Positions 26,476 through 34,949 of a DNA stretch of 64,000 nucleotides are shown in pieces. The position numbers and the translations under genes were made by a program. Each line of letters opens with the position of its first letter. Positions within the stretch are counted from its first letter, which is position 1. The notes beneath the pieces are model-generated. The model saw nothing but the letters and a program-made list of their open reading frames with translations, ran no database searches and was not told where the DNA came from. The DNA is from SAR324 cluster bacterium. GTDB lineage: Bacteria; SAR324; NAC60-12. Where the stretch lies: assembly GCA_022448485.1 (NCBI GenBank), contig JAKUUI010000005.1, forward strand, positions 1 through 64,000, written 5' to 3'.

Positions 26476-29400
26476 TCAAGGCAAGCAGTTATCCGGACAG
26501 GCGTATTGTTGTTTAAATTTTGCAATTGACAAAATTTTAACTCCCGCAGACATTCCAGCATCATGGTCTCTTCCGGACATTCTTAAAATCAGCTTGCGTT
26601 GTTTGGATGGTAACAAATAGCTTCGTACAACATTTTGAATGTCTGCCAGTGTAAGTCTTTCCAAAGCTGTAATCTCTTTACTGTTTTCATCAAACTTAGC
26701 ATTTCGTTCAAAAGCAAGCGTAAAGAGTCGTCCAGCTTCACCTGTTACGGAAGTACTCTTTTGCAATTTACTGTGAAGTACGGATTTTTTGATTTTGTCA
26801 AGTTCTTCATCAGTAAGGTTATCTAAGGATTTGTAGAACTTTTCAAGAAAGGCCTCCATCCTTTTCTCCAAAATTTCCACATTGTACTCTCCAGACTGAA
26901 TGATAAAAATCAAACCCAATGTTTTTTCGAGTATGGTCATGCCAGAATTGACAATGTAGCCCAGCTGCTGACTGGTACGCAATTCGTTATAAAACTGCGG
27001 TTGCATTATATTGTCGATCACCATCAAGGCAACTTGCAATTTCGGGCTGTGTTGCCCAATTTGAACGTCCGTCACTAATGCGGAATTTTCGACCTGCATT
27101 TTACGAGTGAAGGTATGGGATTTGCCTTGAGAAACCTGGCGAACACTTGCCAAAAACCGTTTTCCTTCAGGCAAAGTTTTTTCCCCCAGTTTCTCACGCA
27201 ATACTTTAACTGCATCACGCACCGGTTTCACACGGAGATTACCATAAACAAATCCCTCAATATAAAGTTGGTCAAATAGTTTTTTTGCAAATTTCTTTAC
27301 TTGATCGAGCCGTATTTTTTTTATTTCTTTTTCATAGTCCATAATCGAAAATTTCTTCCCTTCCAGCAGCAAACTCCTAAAATAGAAGGCCTGATGATAA
27401 GGCTGTTGAAAATAAAAATTCTGATAGCGGCGCAGACGAACTTCCTTGAGGTTGTTGAAAGTTTTTTTATCAATCGTGATCGTTTTCAAACGGCTCGCAA
27501 CTGTTTTTACCAATTCCTGTATCCGATCTGAGTAGCCGCTGAAAGTGAGATTTATTCCCTTTTTGTCCACATTGATTCCATATTCCATGCCTGCCAAACG
27601 GACGGGATATCCAAATTCATTGAGTCCCTCACGGATAGCATCCGTATAAAGTTGTGACAAGACGGCATTGCGCGGAGAAGAATAAACATGCGGAGAATTA
27701 ATCCGTAACATCAAATGCGCTTTCGGAGTTTCAAAACGAAAATCCTGCTGAAACCAAATTTTACCAAACTCATTATCCTGTATAATTATCGGGTTCCCCA
27801 ATGCGTGTTTACGCAATAATTCCCGTAAAGCTCCTGCATAAACTGCTTTTGGTGGAATATCTGCTGAGGTCAGCAACTCGTCCCACGACTTCCATAATTT
27901 TCCCTGAGAGCGTTCAAAACGTTTCAGCACTCCTGCACTAAGCCCTTCTTGCTGCAGTCCCACAATCGATTGATGAGTAAGTTTTACGGTGCCTTGAAAA
28001 GCTAACACTTCCAGGCCTTCCGGCAAAAACGGATTTGCTTCCGGAAGATTCAATGCAGAATGAGTTTTTGAGTTGCGCCATTTAATGACCCACTTCGGAT
28101 TACTGTAAGTCAGTGAATACTCAACACCATAATACTCTTCCTTTTCAGTTGTTTTGACTTCCCGTGCAGCCAAAATAGCCAGCATATTTTCAGGAATCAA
28201 ACTGTAGAGCATGCTGTCAAAAATGCGTGGTTTGAACTCAGTAATCAGGTACGGATCAATTTCAACAGTGCGCAAAGGGTAGTACATCATCAGCGTGGAA
28301 AAAACATTGACTAGGGTTGTGCCTTCAGGCTTTTCCGCAAACCTGTAGTCTACCTCGGACATCCGTTTTACTTCTTCAAAAACAGTACGGGGAAGCCCTG
28401 TTTTCCGCAGTAAACGCAAATATTGAAAAACACGCTGGATGACTATTGAATAGTTCTGGAGCCCCTTGGGAGTTAGCTGAATATTTACATCAAAACTAGA
28501 AAAAGATTTGTTTGAATCTCCACCTCCTGCAGATAAGCCGGTAGCCAGATTTTCCTGTTTCAGTAACGAAAGCAAACTGCCTTTGCCTTCGTGCCCCAGT
28601 AAAAATCCCAACATTCCTAAGGGCTGGCTTTTGTAATAATGAAGAGTACGTGATAAAGGAAACATCAATGTCAGCGAGCGTGTGTCCTTGACAGTTTTAA
28701 CACGCATTAAGCGAAATCGCGGATCACGTTTCATAAATTTTGTCGAAACCCGAATTTCCGACAGGCTGCGGTTTTTCACTGAATCGAAACGTGGAACGAC
28801 CCAAGCCTGCAAAGTGTCCAAATCCTGTGGTCCTGCTACAGCCAGCATCATCCGATTACTTGAATAATGCTTTTTATAAAAAGTCAGCAATTCCCCTCTG
28901 GTTACATTCTCCAGAGTTTCCAATGTACCGGTGGCAAAATGTCTGGCTGGATGTCCTGCTTCATAAGCTTTGCGTTTCACTTGCCTAATTCTGCGGAAAT
29001 CATTTGGAATGTTTTTGGAGTGTTCTGAATTCACAGCTTTCAGTTCGCGTTCCACGAGTTCCTGATTGAACAGAGGAGCCAAAAAGAATTGTGAGAAACG
29101 GTCCAGACCTTCTTCAAAATAATCCGGATCAACTTCGAAGTGATAATTGGTACGGTCATCGGCAGTATAGGCATTACTGAATCCATCATGCGTCGAAACA
29201 AATTTCTGATAGCTACCCTCATCAGGATATTTCTCAGTTCCCAGAAATAGCATGTGTTCCAGAAAGTGAGCCAACCCAAATCGTTCCTTTGGGTCACTCA
29301 TCGAGCCGACTGCAACCGTCAAGGAAGACGCACTTCGCTGCATGGTCGGATCTGAAATCAGAATTACTTTCATTTGGTTTGGAAGCAAAAAGCGACGGTA

Positions 29401-29511
29401 TTGGCGTTGAGGATAACGAGGATCAGAATTATCCAATCCTCCACCACAAACTAAATCAGAAAATCCTCCCAAAAAACAAATTGTTAAGAATAGTGTCAGA
29501 ATTTTTCGCAT
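26476..29511 (-). CDS. M16-family zinc metallopeptidase (pitrilysin/insulinase-like)
   Basis: HFLEHMLFLGTEKYPDEGSYQKFVSTHDGFSNAYT; signal peptide; full-length 1011 aa. Confidence 0.93.
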   Translation of the reverse strand: MRKILTLFLTICFLGGFSDLVCGGGLDNSDPRYPQRQYRRFLLPNQMKVILISDPTMQRSASSLTVAVGSMSDPKERFGLAHFLEHMLFLGTEKYPDEGSYQKFVSTHDGFSNAYTADDRTNYHFEVDPDYFEEGLDRFSQFFLAPLFNQELVERELKAVNSEHSKNIPNDFRRIRQVKRKAYEAGHPARHFATGTLETLENVTRGELLTFYKKHYSSNRMMLAVAGPQDLDTLQAWVVPRFDSVKNRSLSEIRVSTKFMKRDPRFRLMRVKTVKDTRSLTLMFPLSRTLHYYKSQPLGMLGFLLGHEGKGSLLSLLKQENLATGLSAGGGDSNKSFSSFDVNIQLTPKGLQNYSIVIQRVFQYLRLLRKTGLPRTVFEEVKRMSEVDYRFAEKPEGTTLVNVFSTLMMYYPLRTVEIDPYLITEFKPRIFDSMLYSLIPENMLAILAAREVKTTEKEEYYGVEYSLTYSNPKWVIKWRNSKTHSALNLPEANPFLPEGLEVLAFQGTVKLTHQSIVGLQQEGLSAGVLKRFERSQGKLWKSWDELLTSADIPPKAVYAGALRELLRKHALGNPIIIQDNEFGKIWFQQDFRFETPKAHLMLRINSPHVYSSPRNAVLSQLYTDAIREGLNEFGYPVRLAGMEYGINVDKKGINLTFSGYSDRIQELVKTVASRLKTITIDKKTFNNLKEVRLRRYQNFYFQQPYHQAFYFRSLLLEGKKFSIMDYEKEIKKIRLDQVKKFAKKLFDQLYIEGFVYGNLRVKPVRDAVKVLREKLGEKTLPEGKRFLASVRQVSQGKSHTFTRKMQVENSALVTDVQIGQHSPKLQVALMVIDNIMQPQFYNELRTSQQLGYIVNSGMTILEKTLGLIFIIQSGEYNVEILEKRMEAFLEKFYKSLDNLTDEELDKIKKSVLHSKLQKSTSVTGEAGRLFTLAFERNAKFDENSKEITALERLTLADIQNVVRSYLLPSKQRKLILRMSGRDHDAGMSAGVKILSIAKFKQQYACPDNCLP

Positions 29512-29688
29512 ATGAATTTCTCTTGTCGGTTATTTTTGATCATCAGCTATAATGCATTTCATTTTGAGAATATTTGTAAAAAAACGCAATTTGAAAGAAG
29601 GCGTTTTTGTATTGACTATCAAAGCATCCGTATTACGATACTTCAATATTTAAATTTTTTCCTGAATAACACAAAAGTGTAATCGAAA

Positions 29689-30112
29689 TTGAAACCAAAG
29701 TTAGAGACACTGATTTATGACGTGGACGGTACATTGGCCGATACAGAGAATCAAGGCCACCGAATTGCTTTCAATCGAGATTTCAGGGAAACAGGGCTTG
29801 ACTGGGAATGAGAAGTTCCTCTTTATCAGGAGTTGTTGTCCGTTACAGGAAGGTAAGAGGCGGATGGAATGTTATTTGGACGAATACCTTCCCTCTTTTG
29901 AGCATCAGGATAATTTGCAGGTTTTTATTGCAGATATGCGCAAGTCAAAGTCTCGGCATTACACTGATTTGCCGGCAGAAGGGGCTGTCCCGCTACGTTC
30001 GGGAATAAAGCGGTTGATTTCTGAGGCACGAAAGCAGGGCTTACGCTTGGATCCAACTCAAACTTTACATCAACAAGCTGTTTCTAAAATAAGATCAGCC
30101 ATCCTCCAATAA
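29689..30112 (+). pseudogene. CbbY-like HAD phosphatase remnant (nonsense, frameshift and 3' deletion)
   Basis: [56 protein letters not shown], then frame change to GKRRMECYLDEYLPSF...PLRSGIKRLISEARKQGLRL, then unrelated end. Confidence 0.82.
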
Positions 30113-30119
30113 ATAATCA

Positions 30120-30443
30120 ATGGAAAATAAAGAATATTTTGCACGAGCTTCTGAATTATTCAAGAGAGTCGAGGAAAAACTTGATGAGTTTGAAGACGAA
30201 ATTGACTATGACCCAAGCCCGGACAAGCTATTGGTCAGCTTTGAAGCGAGCGGGGAAAAAATTGTCATCAATACCCAACGGGCAATTAAGGAAATCTGGC
30301 TGGCTGGAAATTCGCGAGCTTGGCACTTCCAATTTCAGCAAGAAAAAAATATCTGGTTTGCGAATGCTGAACAAGAAGAATTTTACCAGTGTTTAGCTAA
30401 TTTAATCTCTGAAAACCTGGGACATGCTGTTTCTTTCAGCTAG
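30120..30443 (+). CDS. cyaY: iron donor protein CyaY (frataxin homologue)
   Basis: ITIDYD-like EIDYDPSPDKLLVSF, GEKIVINTQRAIKEIWLAGNSRAWHF. Confidence 0.88.
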   Translation: MENKEYFARASELFKRVEEKLDEFEDEIDYDPSPDKLLVSFEASGEKIVINTQRAIKEIWLAGNSRAWHFQFQQEKNIWFANAEQEEFYQCLANLISENLGHAVSFS

Positions 30444-30477
30444 TACAGGAATGTGCATATTATCCGTTTAAATATTT

Positions 30478-30966
30478 CTAATCCTTTTTCCGGTAATCTC
30501 CAGATTTTCCTCCGGTTTTTTCCAGCAAATAAACAGACTCAATTACCATACATTTGGTAACCGATTTGCACATATCGTAGAAGGTTAAGGCAGCAACTGA
30601 GGCTGCTGTGAGGGCTTCCATCTCAACACCGGTACGACCAGTAGTTTTGGCTGTGACTTGAATTAAAGCATATTCTTCCTCCAACTCAATATCAACATCC
30701 ACTCCAGAAAGAGGTAAAGGGTGACACATTGGAATCAATTCTGAGGTACGCTTTGCAGCTTGAATTCCTCCAATTACAGCTGTTTGCAAAACCGGACCTT
30801 TTTTTGTGCTTCCAGAAACTCTAAGCAGTTCCGCAAGTTCTGCACCTAAGTGCACACGAGCCACCGCAACTGCTTTACGCTCAGTAACAGTTTTTTCGGA
30901 AATATCGACCATCCTTGGCAAATCACTTCCGGAAAGGTGAGTAAATTCGTTCGTTGAATCAGACAT
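30478..30966 (-). CDS. moaC: cyclic pyranopterin monophosphate synthase
   Basis: MVDISEKTVTERKAVA, TSELIPMCHPLPLSGVDV, GVEMEALTAASVAALTFYDMCK. Confidence 0.95.
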   Translation of the reverse strand: MSDSTNEFTHLSGSDLPRMVDISEKTVTERKAVAVARVHLGAELAELLRVSGSTKKGPVLQTAVIGGIQAAKRTSELIPMCHPLPLSGVDVDIELEEEYALIQVTAKTTGRTGVEMEALTAASVAALTFYDMCKSVTKCMVIESVYLLEKTGGKSGDYRKKD

Positions 30967-30991
30967 GTTCTGGTGAATGAACCGGTGAGTT

Positions 30992-31705
30992 TTATTGTTG
31001 GTAATTCCCAAAAGGAATCCAGCGAGAATCCTGCAAAATTTGAGCAGGCTGATACTCTGCTTTGTAATTCATTTTATGAGAATTTTCAATCCAATATCCT
31101 AAATATAACCAGCGAATATTGAGAAAACGTGCATACTCTATTTCATACAAAAGTGAAAAAACTCCCAGCCTCCTTGATACAAACTCCGGATCAAAAACAA
31201 AATAAACAGAACTGATTAATTCCGGCAAACGATCCAACCAGCCCAATCCAATCAGCTTATTTCCTAAATAGTAACGCAGGATTTCGGTCGGAACTGGAGT
31301 TTCGATCAAAAAATCAAAATACTCAATTTCCTCAACTGGGGACTCCGCATCGTGCCAATCTTTCTGGTATTGCTGATAAAGAGCAAAATCTTCCTGATTA
31401 AATTCTACTGGATGATGCTCAACACGCACTTCTTTGTTTTTTCTCCAAGTCCGACGTTGCCCTTTGTTTTGAGAAAAATTTTGCACATCGATCCGAATCG
31501 GAATGCACGACTGACAGCCTGAGCATACAGGGCGATAAATGGAAAGTCCACTCCGGCGAAAGCCTTGATTAAGCAGAGAAGCGTAACCGTCTGCTGGGAG
31601 CTTACTGGTCTGGAAGGAAACATTGTGCCAAGAATAATCTTCCCGATATGGACAAGGCCCATTGTTAGTCTGATAAAGATTTATCTGGCCTCCGCTCATT
31701 TTCAA
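30992..31705 (-). CDS. bpt: leucyl/arginyl-tRNA--protein transferase (Bpt/Ate family)
   Basis: PCPYREDYSWHNVSF, GFRRSGLSIYRPVCSGCQSCIPIRIDV, LGYWIENSHKMNYKAEYQP. Confidence 0.93.
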   Translation of the reverse strand: MKMSGGQINLYQTNNGPCPYREDYSWHNVSFQTSKLPADGYASLLNQGFRRSGLSIYRPVCSGCQSCIPIRIDVQNFSQNKGQRRTWRKNKEVRVEHHPVEFNQEDFALYQQYQKDWHDAESPVEEIEYFDFLIETPVPTEILRYYLGNKLIGLGWLDRLPELISSVYFVFDPEFVSRRLGVFSLLYEIEYARFLNIRWLYLGYWIENSHKMNYKAEYQPAQILQDSRWIPFGNYQQ

Positions 31706-31748
31706 TGTTCAGGAAAGAGGAATAAGGAAAAAGGCGAAAAGGACTTAA

Positions 31749-32720
31749 TCAGGACAATCCGGTGGCAATTACAGTCATGGCAACTTCATCACCTGCTGCT
31801 TCAGAGAAGGTGGCCCCCCAGATCAACTCAACGTCTTCGTCAGCCATATCTTCAATGAGTGACATGGCTTCCTGAATTTCATAAGCGCTGGTGTCTTTTG
31901 GTCCACTGACATGTACCAAAATGCCTTTTGCTCCACGAATGTCTGTATCTTCCATGAGAGAACCATGCAAAGCATCCTCTACTGCATTCAATGCTCTGTC
32001 CTTCCCTTTCGCCACACCACGACCAATGACTGCTTTCCCCATTCCCTTCATTATGGTCTGCACATCTGCAAAATCGACATTGATGTCACCGACTCCGCTA
32101 AGCAGGAGAGTGATGCCTCTGATAGCGTTGATCAGCACCATATCAACCATGTGAAAAGCTTCAAGGAAGCTTGTATTCTGTGTGCTGGCATCGAGAAGTT
32201 TGTCGTTGGGAATAACCAGTAAAGTATCAGTAAATTCCCGGAGGCGTTCAACTCCAGCAAGCCCTGAATCCCTTCTTTTTGTGCCTTCAAAGGAAAAGGG
32301 AATGGTAACAATACCAACAGTCAGAATTTGCTTCTCTTTTGCCAGACGAGCGATAGTTGGAGCTGCACCGGTTCCTGTTCCACCGCCCATTCCGGCAGCA
32401 ATGAAAATCATATTAGCACCTTCAACAGCTTCACTTAATTCTGTAAGACTCTCCTCGGCAGCACCTTCGCCTACTTCAGGGCGTGCTCCAGCTCCCATTC
32501 CGCGTGTTAGTTTTTTGCCAAGCTCTATCTTTTTATGTGATTTGTTACGCTTTAAGGCCTTGACATCCGTATTGCAAATAATCGTCTCTACTTTGTCAAG
32601 ATCTTCTTCTGCTATTTGCGTGACCACATTCCCTCCAGCTCCCCCGACACCGATTATTTTTATGTTTGGAATAAATGCTTCCTGAACGGGAGAAAATTGT
32701 GTAGTTTGTGTTTCTGCCAT
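31749..32720 (-). CDS. ftsZ: cell division protein FtsZ without C-terminal linker/tail
   Basis: IIGVGGAGGNVV, AAGMGGGTGTGAAP, NxxD region; ends MTVIATGLS*. Confidence 0.95.
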   Translation of the reverse strand: MAETQTTQFSPVQEAFIPNIKIIGVGGAGGNVVTQIAEEDLDKVETIICNTDVKALKRNKSHKKIELGKKLTRGMGAGARPEVGEGAAEESLTELSEAVEGANMIFIAAGMGGGTGTGAAPTIARLAKEKQILTVGIVTIPFSFEGTKRRDSGLAGVERLREFTDTLLVIPNDKLLDASTQNTSFLEAFHMVDMVLINAIRGITLLLSGVGDINVDFADVQTIMKGMGKAVIGRGVAKGKDRALNAVEDALHGSLMEDTDIRGAKGILVHVSGPKDTSAYEIQEAMSLIEDMADEDVELIWGATFSEAAGDEVAMTVIATGLS

Positions 32721-33172
32721 GAATTACAACTCAAAAAGAAATTAGGGATTAAAATTAAATCTGTTTTGAAATAAGATTGTACGTTGCGTAAAAATCACAG
32801 ACTTAACTGATCGGTGAGGTGATCTCAATCAACTGCTTACGGTCGGCAATTTCGAAACCGTAAGGAAAATGGATCATGCATTAACGCGAAATTATACACT
32901 GAATGCATTAGACTATGGCAGATAACCATCAACAACCAGCCGTAAAGCTGAAAGTCGTCACTTCAAATAAAGGTCAATTCCCCCATCTTTTTAATAAGGG
33001 AAAAACTTTTTCAAGATCAAACATGAAAATGCTAGCACAAAAAATATAGAATTTGTTGACTAAACCTTGCAACGATCCGTGAATCATGATATAGCTGTAT
33101 TGTCGAATTTGCAAACCAAGAATTGTGGGTGGTTAAAAAACCGCTTCAATTCGCTTCTTTCTTGGAACTATT

Positions 33173-33322
33173 ATGATTTCTGAACAAGTTTTTTATCTCT
33201 TTCTCTTTCCCTGGATCGTTTTCATAGCCGCTGTTCCGGGTTCTGTAATGACATACATCTTCGCTGGCCTTGCGGCACAATTACTTAATTATCTCCCAGA
33301 AAAAACTGGTGATGAAAAATAA
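33173..33322 (+). CDS. small membrane protein, 49 aa
   Basis: ATG...TAA encoding MISEQVFYLFLFPWIVFIAAVPGSVMTYIFAGLAAQLLNYLPEKTGDEK (below the ORF track's size cutoff). Confidence 0.45.
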   Translation: MISEQVFYLFLFPWIVFIAAVPGSVMTYIFAGLAAQLLNYLPEKTGDEK

Positions 33323-33346
33323 TGAATCGGATGTTAAGCAAGCGTT

Positions 33347-33787
33347 TTGTATAGTTTGTCATCCATTCAATCTCTGCAGTTTGGAGGAGACTTGAACCAG
33401 TATAGCGCAATGATCACCGATTTTCTGCATAACTGCGGAGAAGCGGAAAAAGAGTTCGTCAGCAGTCAGGAATGGTGGATTATCAGTGGCTCTGTTAAGG
33501 TCCAGATTTTCCTCACAAACCTGGAGGACAATGCCGAACTGATTGTTGCATCAAATCTTTTTCAGTATCCAACTCAAAAAGCTGATATTAATGAATATTT
33601 ACTGAAACTCAACGGTACACTGAAACTCAAAGGAGTGAGTTTTGGTATACGTAACAAGCAGCTGATTTTAAGCTATATCCGTCCCGTTCAAGGGTTGGAT
33701 CCTGAAGAACTTCAATGGATTATTGCCAGTATTGCAGTCATTGCCGATGAATACGACGATTTCCTGATTGAAAAGTTCAACATGTAG
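33347..33787 (+). CDS. YbjN/CesT-like small chaperone-fold protein
   Basis: 146-aa protein with SQEWWIISGSVKVQIFLTN...GVSFGIRNKQLILSYIRP...ADEYDDFLIEKF pattern. Confidence 0.5.
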   Translation: MYSLSSIQSLQFGGDLNQYSAMITDFLHNCGEAEKEFVSSQEWWIISGSVKVQIFLTNLEDNAELIVASNLFQYPTQKADINEYLLKLNGTLKLKGVSFGIRNKQLILSYIRPVQGLDPEELQWIIASIAVIADEYDDFLIEKFNM

Positions 33788-33814
33788 AACGTTATCTTCC
33801 TCTCTTTTTGTAGT

Positions 33815-34327
33815 ATGGCTGTCTTCTCTTCTCAATTTTACTGTTTTTACCCGTCTCCTTTGGGACAAATCAGGTTGATTGAAATTCAAGAACACTTATC
33901 ACAAGCAGATTTTGTTGAGGATCTTCCACAGGCTGAAAACATTTCCGAAACATTTAAGGAATCCTACTCCGCTTTCCTCCTGACCGTCTGCCAACAATTG
34001 GATGAATATTTTACCGGCATTCGACAAAAATTCGACCTGAAGTTAAAACCCCAAGGCACAGCTTTTCAGTGTTCTGCATGGAATGCACTGCTTCGGGTAC
34101 CCTATGGAGAAACCTGGAGTTACCTACAGCATGCCCAGGAGATCAAAAACCCGAAAGCCGTCCGGGCAATCGGCCAGGCAAACGCACGTAATCCTATTCC
34201 CATCATTATTCCATGTCACCGGGTAATTGGCAAAAACGGTGAGCTGACAGGTTATGCAGGAGGGTTAGGGCGTAAGGCGCAGTTACTTGAACTGGAGCGC
34301 CGTTTCAAGCACGGACAAAAGAATTAG
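33815..34327 (+). CDS. ogt: methylated-DNA--[protein]-cysteine S-methyltransferase
   Basis: Active-site IIPCHRVIGKNGELTGYAGGLGRK. Confidence 0.94.
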   Translation: MAVFSSQFYCFYPSPLGQIRLIEIQEHLSQADFVEDLPQAENISETFKESYSAFLLTVCQQLDEYFTGIRQKFDLKLKPQGTAFQCSAWNALLRVPYGETWSYLQHAQEIKNPKAVRAIGQANARNPIPIIIPCHRVIGKNGELTGYAGGLGRKAQLLELERRFKHGQKN

Positions 34328-34949
34328 ATCGCATTTCATGACCAATACTAGTCGAATCTCCGTGACCGGTGATCACAGAGGTTTCTTCATCCAGAGTGTA
34401 AAGTTTTTCCCGGATGGATTGCTCAATTTTCCGAAAATCACCGCCCCACAAATCAGTTCTCCCGATAGATCCGTGGAACAATGTGTCTCCGGCAATCAGC
34501 AGTTTTTGGCTTTCAAACAAAAAACACATTGAACCTGGAGTGTGTCCGGGAGTATGCAGAGCCTTCCCCTGAGCCTTATTCATGTCAATTTCCTCTTCAT
34601 GTTCCAACCATTGATCCGGCGGTGGAGGCTTCTCAAAAGGAATACCAAACATTCGGCATTGATCCTCCAACATATCCCAGAGAAACAAATCTTCACGGTG
34701 CAAAGCCAATTTTGCACCAGTTGCCTCTTTCATTTTTCCAGAAGCAAGAAAATGATCCAAATGCGCATGGGTGTGAATAATACGATCCACTTGAAGATCC
34801 AATTCAACCAAACGATCAAGTAGTATTTCAGCGTCTCCTCCAGGATCCACGACAATTGCTTTCCGACTAACTGGGTCAGCTAAAAAGGTACAATTACACT
34901 GCAAGGGACCAACCGGCTTAGTTTCTACAAAAAGATTAGCATCACTCAT
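34305..34949 (-). CDS. MBL-fold hydrolase (glyoxalase II-like)
   Basis: HTHAHLDH motif; LHTPGHTPGS; ITGHGDST. Confidence 0.92.
   Translation of the reverse strand: MSDANLFVETKPVGPLQCNCTFLADPVSRKAIVVDPGGDAEILLDRLVELDLQVDRIIHTHAHLDHFLASGKMKEATGAKLALHREDLFLWDMLEDQCRMFGIPFEKPPPPDQWLEHEEEIDMNKAQGKALHTPGHTPGSMCFLFESQKLLIAGDTLFHGSIGRTDLWGGDFRKIEQSIREKLYTLDEETSVITGHGDSTSIGHEMRSNSFVRA

Noticed and set aside
29717-29870. N-terminal part of the tracked ORF 29717-30112 as real protein
   Set aside because: The HAD motif DVDGTLAD is in another frame; this portion is out-of-frame translation of a pseudogene.
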